Of a DNA stretch of 64,000 nucleotides, positions 13,005 to 22,366 are shown one piece after another (positions within the stretch are counted from its first letter, which is position 1; each line of letters opens with the position of its first letter). Source of the stretch: Phaeotremella fagi (taxonomy: Eukaryota > Basidiomycota > Tremellomycetes > Tremellales > Phaeotremellaceae); the NCBI GenBank assembly GCA_001599715.1, contig BCHU01000009.1:248001-312000 (forward strand), in the 5' to 3' direction. Under the pieces are notes generated by a model, which saw only the letters and a program-made list of their open reading frames with translations, was not told the DNA's origin and did no database searches. The translations under genes were made by a program, and so were the position numbers.

Positions 13005-13327
13005 TGTGGTGGAAGGGGGTGGGGGGTTGTTCTGATGGATGGTAATGAGAAAATGAGAATTTACAGAGGACACTGGATATAGGATTACTGAAATTCATAA
13101 GGAAGATAATAACTTTCCCACGGTGTGAACGGGTTATTTGCTGCACTAAATTTCAATTTCAACCCCCTCCTCATCTTTCATCAATCTCAACAAAAAATCA
13201 TCAACGAATCAATAAAACCAGAGTAAACAAACAAGGTTAGAAGATCAAGGTAAACATCACATCTCATCCAAAAAACCCGCCAAAAATCTCCATCGAAATC
13301 GAATTAGTTCAAAATCCAAAACCCAAA
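13005..13327. promoter_or_regulatory. divergent promoter, THG1 / mitochondrial bL31m
   Basis: These 323 bases separate the two divergent starts. The right half (from about 13140) is C/A-rich with pyrimidine blocks and leads into the bL31m start. It likely drives both genes. No TATA box is obvious. Confidence 0.5.
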
Positions 13328-13885
13328 ATGTCCAGCAGCGCCTTATCCAAACTCCCCAAACCCCTCGTCCAACCCACAAAACGCTTCGCCTCCACAACCA
13401 CCCGCGCAAACCCCCCAACTCCCCAATGGCCTTCCAGAACCCATCTAACCTCCCAAACGACCCCTCAAATCCCAGCACCAGTAGCTCAGAAATACAAACA
13501 ACAAGTGCAACTTTCCGATGGGTCGACGTTCCATATTTATTCTACTGCGCCGACACCTTCGATATTGAGGTTGACTAGGGATGTGGGTAATAATCCACTT
13601 TGGACGCCTGGGATGGAGAAACATGGACTTGGGGAGGGGAGTGAGGAGGGTCGAGTTGGGAGGTTTAGGAAGAGGTTTGAAGGTGTTGCTGTGGATGGTG
13701 ATGATTCGGCTTCGACTACGACGCAGACGCAAACGCAAACGGCGTCGACGACTTCCACTACGACCACGAGTAAGAACGCTTTTGCTGAGAGTGATTTCGA
13801 TTGGATGTCGGAGGGTGCTAAGGATGAAACGGTTTCTGCTAAGGAGAAACAGGGTAAACAGAAGGTTACGGGGAAGAAGAAGTAG
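13328..13885 (+). CDS. mitochondrial large ribosomal subunit protein bL31m
   Basis: This is a single-exon gene of 185 codons. The N-terminus (MSSSALSKLPKPLVQPTKRF, followed by ASTTTR) is a basic mitochondrial presequence. The core has the bL31 signature QLSDGSTFHIYSTAPTPSIL followed by LTRDVGNNPLWTPG and RVGRFRKRFEG. This matches the yeast MRPL36/bL31m family, which sits at the subunit interface of the mitoribosome. The C-terminal third (from about codon 120) is a low-complexity Thr/Gln/Ser stretch, then a Lys-rich end, and is absent from bacterial L31. The Pro/Arg-coding, GC-richer reading frame produces several long antisense shadow frames. Confidence 0.85.
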   Translation: MSSSALSKLPKPLVQPTKRFASTTTRANPPTPQWPSRTHLTSQTTPQIPAPVAQKYKQQVQLSDGSTFHIYSTAPTPSILRLTRDVGNNPLWTPGMEKHGLGEGSEEGRVGRFRKRFEGVAVDGDDSASTTTQTQTQTASTTSTTTTSKNAFAESDFDWMSEGAKDETVSAKEKQGKQKVTGKKK

Positions 13886-14156
13886 ATCTTGTGGGTTGGT
13901 TTAGGGGGATGGACGGTGGATCGACGGGTGTCGGCAGAAGGATTGATCTTACTTTGGCGTTGGTGGAGGGATAGGACATGGGATTTGGAAGGAGAAGTAT
14001 TTAGCATTTAGATTGATATTCATCCTTGGAATTTCATTACACATCTCTCTGTATAGAATACCAATATTTTAACAAATATCCCACACGTTACATCCCAGCC
14101 TCTCAACCTGATCCCAAAAGCCAACACAATACAAGCAATAACCTAACAAATACACA

Positions 14157-15293
14157 CTACTCATACTTGACAGCCTTAACATCCTCAATCTCACCTTTAA
14201 CATCCCCACCGACAACTTCATCAGGGTCTCTCAAATGCTGTCCAAGAATTTTATTCATCCTGAAGAAGTATCAGTGTCAATTTTAAGTGTCGAAACTAAG
14301 TGTTAAATGACCCACGTAAACATATGCACTTTATCCGAATGAAAGACAGCTCTCAAAGGTTCATCACAGATGATCATCCTCCCATCATTTGGATCCTGTA
14401 AATGATGAAGTTTTATATGTTGCCAAATCCTTTTAACGGTTTGAGGACGTGAACAACGAGGTGTATCCAGTAAAGCAGCTAATGCGTCGCTAAACGAAAA
14501 AAATTGGTCTTAGCTTCACTATGCGCTCGAAAAAGACCCAATGGGACTTCGAACTAACCTCAAAATCATCTCTTTGTTGAAAGCACCCCCACCCCCACCT
14601 TTCCTTTTCGGTTTATCCTCATCTTCACCACCATCATCATCACTATCCCTAACCCTCTTCTTCGATATTTTCCGCTTAACAACCTTCTTCTTAACCTTAC
14701 TCTGTCGACTACTCCGTCCAGTATCCATAGCATCATATTCGCGTTGTAGCCTCCTAGCAATCGCTTCGTCGTCTTCAACCTCCTCCTCCTCTTCTACTAC
14801 GTTGTAATTCTCTATTTTCGGTTTGACCTCGGTTTTGATTTTAGGTTGATGTTTTAGGGGTTTGGGGAGGGAGGAGGAAGGGATGGGTGGTGAGGATCGG
14901 GAATCTGATTGGAGGGGTCTTTCGGGTGATGATTCTTGGTTTGCTGAACAGAGTTCTTCGTAGATCTCACCAATCTGTCGTCATCTATATCAGTTGATTT
15001 TTTAGGATTGAGCTCGATAACCGACCTCAGCGTCTATCTCATCACGATTGGTTTTAATGGTATCAGAATCTTCACCTTGACTGATCAAAGTCTTTCGAAT
15101 TCCTTTTGCGGAACTAACAAATTTTGTTCAGCGTTTAACAAAAGTGACAGACCGGTGCACTGACATTGTACTCAAATCACTTGCTTCCAGTATCCTTCGG
15201 ATCCTTGGAAGTAGTCCGGCAACGTACTGAAAAGGGATAGTTGTCAACAAACCATCCGTTTGATGAGTCTTTGGGACTCACGGGAGACGGCAT
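14157..15293 (-). CDS. SWIB/MDM2 domain protein with N-terminal DEK_C domain (UAF30/TRI1-like)
   Basis: The start at 15293 encodes only MPSP before a GTGAGT intron. The first part (YVAGLLPRILEASDLSTMS, then KGIRKTLISQ) matches the DEK_C DNA-binding helix pattern. A disordered charged middle follows (VVEEEEEVEDDEAIARRLQ, then a KKKVVKRKISKKR basic run that looks like a nuclear localisation signal, then DSDDDGGEDEDKPKRK). The C-terminal SWIB domain has ALAALLDTPRCSRPQTVKRI, WQHIKLHHLQDPNDGRMI, CDEPLRAVFHSDKVHMFTMN and KILGQHLRD. In yeast, UAF30 acts in RNA polymerase I upstream activation and TRI1 is its paralogue; which one this corresponds to cannot be decided here. Confidence 0.88.
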
Positions 15294-15871
15294 TATGGGG
15301 ATTTCGCCTGCTCACTGTAAGCTTGTGTTCTATCAGAATTGACTGAGTGGATGTTGAGAATAGATGATTGTGTTTTGATTGCTGATTGATTGGATACCTC
15401 CTCTCCTACCTTCTTTATCTCGTTGCTCGGTGGCGGGAAAACACTGTGGCAAAAGCTTATTTGTGTTGATCCGGTATTTGCAGTATTGTGTAATGTTTCT
15501 TCTGGCATGCAGAGCACTCTGCAGTACATACGGGTGCAGTACAGTCCCATTGATACTATCGTTTGCTCCCACTGTCAGACGCATGAGCGATTTACAAGCT
15601 GGCTAGCAGGGTGTTTTCGTTCATATGTAATGAAAGGGTAAACCCTTTCCTCCCCAATGGCTTTTCTATTGAACTTTTCCATTTACGCAATTTTTGTCGC
15701 TACAAAGGAAAGCTACCAAAATCTCCTTTCATTCTTTCTCACAGAATGTATTGTGATAAATGATGATATATGGAATGATTACTCTGCCAAGTCTTCTTTC
15801 TTTTCCCTTTCCACTTTCCCTCAATTATCGTATTTTCAATCGACTTATTAAAGAAACACAAGTCTCCCACA
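15294..15871. promoter_or_regulatory. divergent intergenic region
   Basis: These 578 bases lie between the SWIB gene (minus) and the small gene at 15872 (plus). Several overlapping frames of 60-85 codons are present on both strands, but none shows recognisable protein character. The block from about 15720 to 15840 is T/C-rich, as expected of a leader. Confidence 0.5.
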
Positions 15872-16573
15872 ATGTTTGATGCCGATACCACTAATTCACA
15901 AGTGAGTGATTATAGTTTATAGACAGTATCCAACCACTGCTGATTAAAAACTACATTAGATCATAGAAAGTGCTGAATCTGATCTTCTAGAAGCACTCAA
16001 AGCCATCAGAGACACTATAGGTATCGAGACAAACCACGATATCGAAGATCAACGAGCGCTATCCAACTGTAAACTACCCACAGATACAACAAAAGCTTGT
16101 ATCGCAGAAGACTTACCCTAGTTGGCGACCGCCATCAGGTTAGCCTCAAAATCGAAAGCCTCTTCTTCAGAAACCAAAAGCCTACAAGAGCATCTCGAGA
16201 CCATCGAAAATTCTTGCATCAGACGTGCTGTGGAGAAGCATTACATAAACTGCTCAAAACCCCCAGTCACCGTACTGAAATCTCAGAGATGTTCATCAAT
16301 GGTTTGGTTGGGAAAGCTACGGAGTCTTGGAAGATGAACGGTATAGACCCTGATGAGAAAAAGAAAAGACTCTTGTGAGTGCTCTTGTACGCTGACCTCG
16401 CACTCTAGTTCTGAATTTGTAAACTGATTTTTTATTTTAATTTTTGGCGAAATAGAGAATACGCCGAATCGCAAATATCACTCTGGCACGAGCAGAAGCA
16501 GGAGAAGAAGAATCTGGCTGCTGCCGATGAAGACAGCTACAGTGACAGTCTTCAGGTTGGTGACATTCTTTAG
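15872..16573 (+). CDS. small uncharacterised multi-exon protein
   Basis: I do not recognise this protein. Exon 1 encodes MFDADTTNSQ and ends at a GTGAGT donor; exon 2 starts IIESAESDLLEALKAIRDTI. That frame meets a TAG at about 16120. A 53-base intron (GTAAAC donor at about 16070, acceptor CCCTAG, CTTAC branch-like site) removes it and shifts into a frame reading GDRHQVSLKIESLFFRNQKP and FINGLVGKATESWKMNGIDP. Another GTGAGT intron (about 16375-16455) then leads to EYAESQISLWHEQKQEKKNL and ends SLQVGDIL. A competing frame over 16120-16280 (ATAIRLASKSKASSSETKSL) also looks coding, so either the splice model or the integrity of the gene is uncertain. The product appears helical and charged. Confidence 0.55.
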
Positions 16574-16857
16574 TAGCGGGGATGAAATTTTGAAATGATG
16601 GTTCAAATTGTACTTATCCTGCGTGGAATAAATTCTTGCCTATATCATATCTTACAGTTATCACTATCCCTTGTTGGAGGATACTTGTAGTGTATGAGGA
16701 TTCCCCCTTCTTTCACGTTGAGTGATGTAGATTTCAGCGTTGAGTGATTTTCTACTCTCCACTACATCAAACGTCAACTTGTTCTTCTTCGTCTCTATCT
16801 TCTACTTTTACTTCAGCTTCTGCAATTATCTACATTACTGAATCTCAATCACTCACA

Positions 16858-18510
16858 ATGGAACGTCAATCAAAACTACCTCAACCAAATCGACCAAAAT
16901 CAATAACCTCATTTCGAGAGATAACCGCCTCCCAAACATCACAAAAACCCTCTCACAACACATCAATGTCAATGACAACATCAATTCCTCGTCCAGCATC
17001 TCAACTATTCCGACCAAACACGACACCAGCAGCAGCAACCGCAACATTCAATCCCACACCCAAGGTCATCAATCAATTGCCCAGACCCACTTTTAAATCA
17101 TCAATTGGATTAGGTAAATTATCGAAAAAACCTGTTCCCAACTCCAACCCTGCTACAATGACTTCACCATTGTCGACACCCAAAACCAGACAATCAACAA
17201 TGAATTTAAGAAAAGAGAATAAACCTAGTATTCAACCTAATCTCAAGAGTCGTTCTCAAATCTTTCAAAGATCTACTTCAACGAAGATCAATCGAATCTC
17301 ACCACCAAAGGGAAAGTTCACTCGACCATTACCGAGATATAATTCCTCTATTCCACTTACTTCACCCACTCGTTCGACTAATTCATCTGTTTCACCAACT
17401 CATCATATGCCTGTACCACTTGTTCCTCGTCGTACTGTGTCAACGACAACTCTGGGAAGCTCCACTTCGTCAACTAAAAGTGTTTCCACTGGATCAGGAA
17501 TTTCGGGTAACACCGCAAGCAGTATTTCATCGATCAACCTTGAGGAGTCTGTCATACAGGAATCACCATCACCAAACAAGATTTACATGAGTAGTTCTGG
17601 TTCAAATGTAAGAAATAACGGTAATGCTTCTGGTTTACTTTCATCAATGCGAAAAATGAGTATCAAAAGTATCAAAAGAGGTTCAACGAGTGTTTTAACC
17701 ACCCTAAAATCGAAATCTTCGACATCGTTGAATAAATCCACTTCCTCTACATCTTCCTCTGATAGATCCATTTCATCATCATCGAGAAAATCATTATCAT
17801 CTTCAACATCATTGACCAAATCGACAGCTTCATCAGTAATATCCATACCGTCATTAAGTCGTTCAACGACTTCTACAGCAGCAGAATATGGTCTCCCACT
17901 TACCCCACCTCACTCAAAATCACCAGAGGAAGATGGAGGTCCAACACCCCGACCATGGACATCACGTATTCATCCTCCATCCGAAACTCCAATCCGAAGA
18001 TTCAGGTCTCAACAACAATCAACCACTATTTTCCCACAACCATCGCCCGAACGACCATTCACTGTTAATCGAGGGACAATGTCGAATTTCGCTGGTACAC
18101 CATTACTACCTAGATTACTTGCGTCTCACGCATCTCATTCTAGAGATGACGATACCGAAGAAATGCTAACGAAAGTAGAAATGAAATTCGAAGATAGTCC
18201 AGACTTATACAAACTCTCGACGCAGAATGGGGAATTGAAAAATAGAAATAATCAGTTGCCTCTGCCATCGACTGTCGAGAAATCAGTGGCGGCAGCTAAA
18301 TCTGTAGAGAAACTTGACTCTGTTTCTAGGAGATTGGCGGAAGCTTTGGAATCTCGGAAGAAGATGGTTAAGGAGATTGAGGAGTTTAAGCGGGAGAAGG
18401 TACGACGGGCTTGGGATGATGTTGTACGAATTGGAGAGAGGGAGGTGGAAGCTGTGAATGAGGTCAAGGCGAATTTGAAGTTTGTGAAGATTTTGGTTGA
18501 GGGGATTTGA
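16858..18510 (+). CDS. Ser/Thr/Pro-rich protein with C-terminal coiled coil
   Basis: This is a single-exon gene. The frame is open from 16744, but the first ATG in good context after the pyrimidine-rich leader is at 16858 (MERQSKLPQPNRPKSITSFR). About 450 residues are basic and very rich in Ser, Thr and Pro, with many SP/TP sites and poly-Ser runs (SSTSLNKSTSSTSSS). The last 100 residues are predicted helical: KSVEKLDSVSRRLAEALESR, KKMVKEIEEFKREKVRRAWD, DVVRIGEREVEAVNEVKANL. Basic disorder plus a terminal coiled coil is typical of cytoskeleton- or spindle-associated proteins, but I cannot assign a family. Codon usage and position suggest a normal resident gene. Confidence 0.8.
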   Translation: MERQSKLPQPNRPKSITSFREITASQTSQKPSHNTSMSMTTSIPRPASQLFRPNTTPAAATATFNPTPKVINQLPRPTFKSSIGLGKLSKKPVPNSNPATMTSPLSTPKTRQSTMNLRKENKPSIQPNLKSRSQIFQRSTSTKINRISPPKGKFTRPLPRYNSSIPLTSPTRSTNSSVSPTHHMPVPLVPRRTVSTTTLGSSTSSTKSVSTGSGISGNTASSISSINLEESVIQESPSPNKIYMSSSGSNVRNNGNASGLLSSMRKMSIKSIKRGSTSVLTTLKSKSSTSLNKSTSSTSSSDRSISSSSRKSLSSSTSLTKSTASSVISIPSLSRSTTSTAAEYGLPLTPPHSKSPEEDGGPTPRPWTSRIHPPSETPIRRFRSQQQSTTIFPQPSPERPFTVNRGTMSNFAGTPLLPRLLASHASHSRDDDTEEMLTKVEMKFEDSPDLYKLSTQNGELKNRNNQLPLPSTVEKSVAAAKSVEKLDSVSRRLAEALESRKKMVKEIEEFKREKVRRAWDDVVRIGEREVEAVNEVKANLKFVKILVEGI

Positions 18511-19403
18511 ATTACGGTACGCTGTGCATGCTGTACAGGTTGGGGGGTCTTTTTTTTGCTGCTAGACAGTATATCTTTGTTTCTTATACAATCTTGTATG
18601 ATATGATATCTACACCTAGCTGAATGCTTACTCAGAGATGAACTTCCGTTGTTAAGATACGTACAACCGCCATAAGCTTGGACTTTCTGTTAAAACATCA
18701 TCACCGTGCGTGAATCCTTGTATATACATAGATTATTTTCGGCTTATTTAGTAAATCAGAGTCAAAGACGTGAACGTTGCATGAAAGGATTTGAATAATG
18801 TACGAATGCAGCAAGATTGCTGTACCCCAGTTCGATTTTCTGCAAATAGAAATGTGTCCACAGAACAATCGAAGCCCTACCGGGCTTATTGTTGAGTACA
18901 TATTGTCACGAAGTCATGTACTGTATCCTTTCCTCCAAAGTACAGTATCTCGCCACTTCACATCTTCATTGTTGCCACTCTGCTTTGGTCTTCGAGTGAT
19001 ACTCTTTCTGTAGAGTACAGTATTAGATATTCTCGCAGCATTTCGGTATCTAATGAAGAATCAATGGGTTGTATTTCAAAGATCATGTTATCCACATTTC
19101 TGTCGGGAATGGGGAATTTACAAGGCTTCTGAAGAGTTTTCTCGTTCCGAATTCGGTTTAATGAAAGAACTTGAGAGGAGAAGCCCAAACTCGGGAGATT
19201 GTGGAAATGATATCACTCACACGGCTTCGTCTGTGAAAAGATACGGAGCCCTTGAAGAAAGGATGCTTGTCTTCTAATCATTGTCGTCGCTCGAAATTAT
19301 GCAAGTCGTGGAGCTGCTCTGCTGGTTAGGTTTTCTTTCTTCCTACTATCGTTTTCAAATCTATCCATACAACAATCCACTAAACATTCGACTTAGAAAA
19401 ACA
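18511..19403. other. 893-base intergenic region
   Basis: This region lies between two plus-strand genes. It contains a G6-T8 tract near 18543, three AGTACAG/GTACTGTA-like elements at about 18915-19020, and a frame at 19053-19277 without recognisable content. It should hold the promoter of the next gene. No RNA gene is seen. Confidence 0.5.
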
Positions 19404-19941
19404 ATGAAGACTCCATTAGACAACGAGGGTTTCGATCTCGAAGAAATTCGCGCTGCTCTTGCACTCTCTCAGCAAGATGTAGACAGCCGACTTCCTGTAG
19501 AAGAAGAGAGTCATCCCCCAGAAGCCCCTCCCTCATACAATGAGGCTGTTTTTGGTCTATCAGACGATAAAGCATCTCTTAGTTCAACTGTTTTTGGTCT
19601 ATCAGACAAAAAAGCGTCTCTCAGTTCAACTTCTGATTCGGACGACGATTCAGAAGATGATTCAGACGGTGAAAGGCTTAACAGTAAGTAGATATATAGG
19701 AAAAAACATCGTCCCACTCTAACCATGTTTCTATTCAGAAATGTACAGACCCTCAATTCTCAGAACTATTGTTGAGCCTTGGACCGTAGACACACTCCGA
19801 CCACTCACTGATAATCTCGCCACTAGAAAAATTCTAGAAAATGTCTTCAACGAGTTCAAGACATTTGATGAGTGGCTCAATACCTGTCAGGGTGCTGGAG
19901 CTCCATATCCATCAGCCGACTTCACCGCTCGCTGTTGGTAA
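19404..19941 (+). CDS. small protein with a ubiquitin-interacting motif and a PPxY motif
   Basis: The start is MKTPLDNEGFDLEEIRAALA at 19404. Residues 12-24 (EEIRAALALSQQD) fit the ubiquitin-interacting motif: acidic lead, hydrophobic, xxAxxxSxx, acidic. Shortly after, EAPPSYNEAV contains a PPxY motif, the ligand of WW domains in Nedd4/Rsp5 ubiquitin ligases. Then come two tandem copies of VFGLSD(D/K)KASLSST and an acidic Ser/Asp stretch. A GTAAGT...TTCAG intron (about 19687-19738) joins to KMYRPSILRTIVEPWTVDTL and FKTFDEWLNTCQGAGAPYPS. The frame ends at TAA 19939-19941. The same frame continues open and protein-like beyond the stop, so this may be a truncated gene. Motif calls are by eye; a Rsp5-adaptor role is inference. 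Confidence 0.6.
19548..19631 (+). repeat. two tandem 42-base coding repeats
   Basis: The two 42-base units (19548-19589 and 19590-19631) differ at only a few positions and encode the 14-residue unit VFGLSDDKASLSST / VFGLSDKKASLSST. The duplication is in frame and follows the PPxY motif. Confidence 0.85.
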
Positions 19942-20476
19942 TATGAAGGTTTTGCAGAAGAGTGGCGTCAAGCTGTTCCCAGACGTGAAGGTAAAAAAAT
20001 TTTCTTCTATTCACCGGATTCTGAAGGTAGTCAAGGGTCATCCAGTATTCAAGGTCGATATGCAAGGTAAAGTAAACTTATTCCGTTTGACTAATATAGT
20101 ACTAATAGGATTTTATAGTCTTCCTTTCTGCATCTGCGAAGATGTGGTTCGAACACAAGAAGACATGGAAAGGAAAGCTTCCTACTGGATACAACTTCCA
20201 GAAGGTTACACAACTTCAAGCAAAGCTGCTTCGACACTTGTTATGCTTTCCACGAGCGTTATACTTACGCAATCCAGTGAATCTTCATCCGAAGTATGCA
20301 TACCAGCTCGTATGACCAATAGAATCAATGAGGCGGTCGAACTGCAAGGTCTGCAGGTGAGTAACTTATCACTGGGCCAAATGCTCGTTCTGAAGAAAGT
20401 TTAGCTTTGGGGTTTCGACAGTAACCGTTCTTGTGCGGGAGGAGAATGGGTGAATCAGGAGTGCAGTGTCATGTAG
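19942..20476 (+). pseudogene. protein-like continuation of the 19404 gene after an in-frame TAA
   Basis: Directly after the TAA the same frame reads YEGFAEEWRQAVPRREGKKI and FFYSPDSEGSQGSSSIQGRY, then reaches a good donor (AG/GTAAAG at about 20067). An ACTAAT branch and a TTTATAG acceptor at 20118 open a frame running to 20404 (LPFCICEDVVRTQEDMERKA, YWIQLPEGYTTSSKAASTLV). A GTGAGT donor at 20357 could extend it to a stop at 20476. Another frame over 20120-20310 (KMWFEHKKTWKGKLPTGYNF) looks equally protein-like. No intron that I tried removes the TAA without creating another stop. Either the gene is decaying or the splicing is unusual. Confidence 0.4.
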
Positions 20477-21025
20477 CTGTCATGTACATATAAGTATTTA
20501 ATGAACGAAGGTGAATGAATGCGGTGATTGATTTCGTAATTGGCACCTCAGTGACGCTTGGTAGAGGTGTGTGCAGATTTGGCCATGATAATGGCCGCAG
20601 ATGAAAGACAGAACAGAACGACTTAAAACAAGCTGCCACACCCAACTGACCAGTCTTTGAATTTTTATACCATAGCCTAGAGGCAAGAAATTATATCAAA
20701 TTGCTGAATTCCTAGCTTTTGATAAGAGAAGGCCGTATACATTATCCCGATGACCTTCCATGAGACTAAATAAACCATCAGAAGCCCGGCTTTTCAAAAT
20801 ACAAATTATCCATGATTCATTGACGATATATCGATATTCGTTAAATATCTCATTTAGTAACTGAGGAAAGGATTAAAGTCTTCTAAACATTTTTCATCAT
20901 TTGACATACTGCCCTTTGTGGAGCTGCACAATGTACAGAAAATATTTCAGTGTATTCCCCCAGATTCTGAAATAATCATTATCATCTCAACAAATCTCAT
21001 CAATAAATCATCCACTTTTACAGTC
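20477..21025. other. intergenic region
   Basis: About 550 AT-rich bases lie between the 19404 locus and the next small plus-strand gene. Short open frames exist without recognisable content. A TTGACGATATATCGATATTCG stretch lies at about 20820. It probably holds the promoter of the gene at 21026. Confidence 0.45.
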
Positions 21026-21794
21026 ATGTCATTCGAGAAATACGATATAATACGTTTCCTAAGTGGCTCCCCAGAGGAGATACGATCCCAATGTGAGTGA
21101 ACCTTCTCTTACAATTGTGATACTTCAAACAGTTGTACTTACATGGAACCGTAGTTAACACCGTCGTCTCTGAGCTCACTCAGAAGCTCTCCGAAGACGA
21201 TCTCGAAGAATTTCGCACCGACCCTACTGTTGGTACCCTCCTCTTCGACCCCAATTCGCCTGAGCTTGAAGGTCCAGTCCTAGACTCACCTTTGAAGTTT
21301 GGTTTAGCTCTGTGTACTCAATTTTATGGATCGTTGCTCAAGAAGAAGAGCCCTCCCAGAGATTCAATCAGATCCACCATCGCTCGTATTGATGCAGAGG
21401 AAAGTAGAGATGGAGAAAGGTTATCGGCTGGGGACACAAGGTAAGTTCACTCAATATCTACTGTACATTTGTAGTCATTGATTGACTTTCTTCGTGAGTA
21501 TTTCCCCGATATCTACAGCTCGTCAAATCACCAAGTTATCATTTACCTACGATCCTAACCATGGAAATACCGACACGTCTTCAGAGATCTTGATGAACAT
21601 TATGTTAGGAAAAAGGAACAGCATTCACACGTATTGTGACCCGAATGCGCGTATGGATGCCATGAATTATCAGTTCTCGAAAATTCGAGACTCAATCGAA
21701 GAGTGGGCTAAGGATCTCAACGTGAGTTTCTGAATGAAATGAGCAATATTCTGACTTGTTGTGTCTTCAGACCACCGTTTCCAACTCCGCTTAA
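21026..21794 (+). CDS. small uncharacterised multi-exon protein
   Basis: I do not recognise this protein. The start is MSFEKYDIIRFLSGSPEEIR at 21026. Intron 1 (GTGAGT at about 21096, best acceptor AACCGTAG at about 21155) joins to FNTVVSELTQKLSEDDLEEF, then FRTDPTVGTLLFDPNSPELE and GLALCTQFYGSLLKKKSPPR. Intron 2 needs an unusual GAG acceptor (CTTCGTGAG) to keep frame, giving ISPISTARQITKLSFTYDPN. The third intron (GTGAGT at about 21723, TCTTCAG) leads to the short end TTVSNSA and a stop at 21794. The product is about 200 residues, mixed helix and strand, with no membrane segment or known motif. It forms a block with the genes at 15872 and 19404. Confidence 0.65.
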
Positions 21795-22366
21795 TCGGTT
21801 CTTGAATTTTGTGTGTATTGAGGGAATCATTTTGAAAACGAGATTGTTTAATTTATGTTTGTATACATTTGCTATGTCATAATGAGGGACCATTCCCCAA
21901 TACGACCTGCCGTTCTCCCAACTCTTGCATGTACGTATAATGTTGAATCTTTGAAACACGTGAGAGGCTCAATCATATGAGTTTTAGCAGCGAGACTTTA
22001 AGATATGTGGATGAAAAGAGAAATTTGGGGTCAAGACCAATAGCAAAAAGGGATTGAAGAGCGAACGAATCTCTCAAGTCTAGCGTTGAATGCTTTCTTG
22101 ATGGTCATAGGAAATCGATAGAGGAGTAAAAAACTGAAAGTTCCTATATTTCTTTGAGGATTAGGAGCAGTAGCTATGTAGGGGTGCTTGTAATTGATTG
22201 ATTGAGCCATCCTACACTTTGCCACTGAATTCACTGCCACCAACCTCACTCTGATTTCGATCGATGTGTATGGTGGAGGTTGATCGACGTGACGTAGATC
22301 GAGTAAGTTAGGTAAAGTTTACTGTAAACAAATAATTTAGTAGAGACAACAATCATTCATATATAC
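21795..22366. promoter_or_regulatory. photolyase upstream region
   Basis: These 572 bases precede the photolyase start and are non-coding on both strands as far as I can tell. The proximal 110 bases carry three GATCGA elements and a TGACGTAG (CRE/ATF-like) element, listed separately. Confidence 0.55.
22259..22302 (+). promoter_or_regulatory. cluster of three GATCGA elements upstream of the photolyase
   Basis: GATCGA occurs at 22259-22264, 22282-22287 and 22297-22302, with TGACGTAG between the last two. The cluster ends about 65 bases before the photolyase ATG. GATCGA resembles the light-response element bound by the White Collar complex in Neurospora, and fungal photolyase genes are classic light-induced targets. 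The motif match is seen; function is inferred. The hexamer also occurs in coding DNA of this window, so single copies mean little; the spacing is what stands out. Confidence 0.5.

Noticed and set aside
13445..14007. Long antisense and shifted frames over the bL31m gene
   Set aside because: They are shadows of the GC-richer bL31m coding frame, which has clear family motifs.
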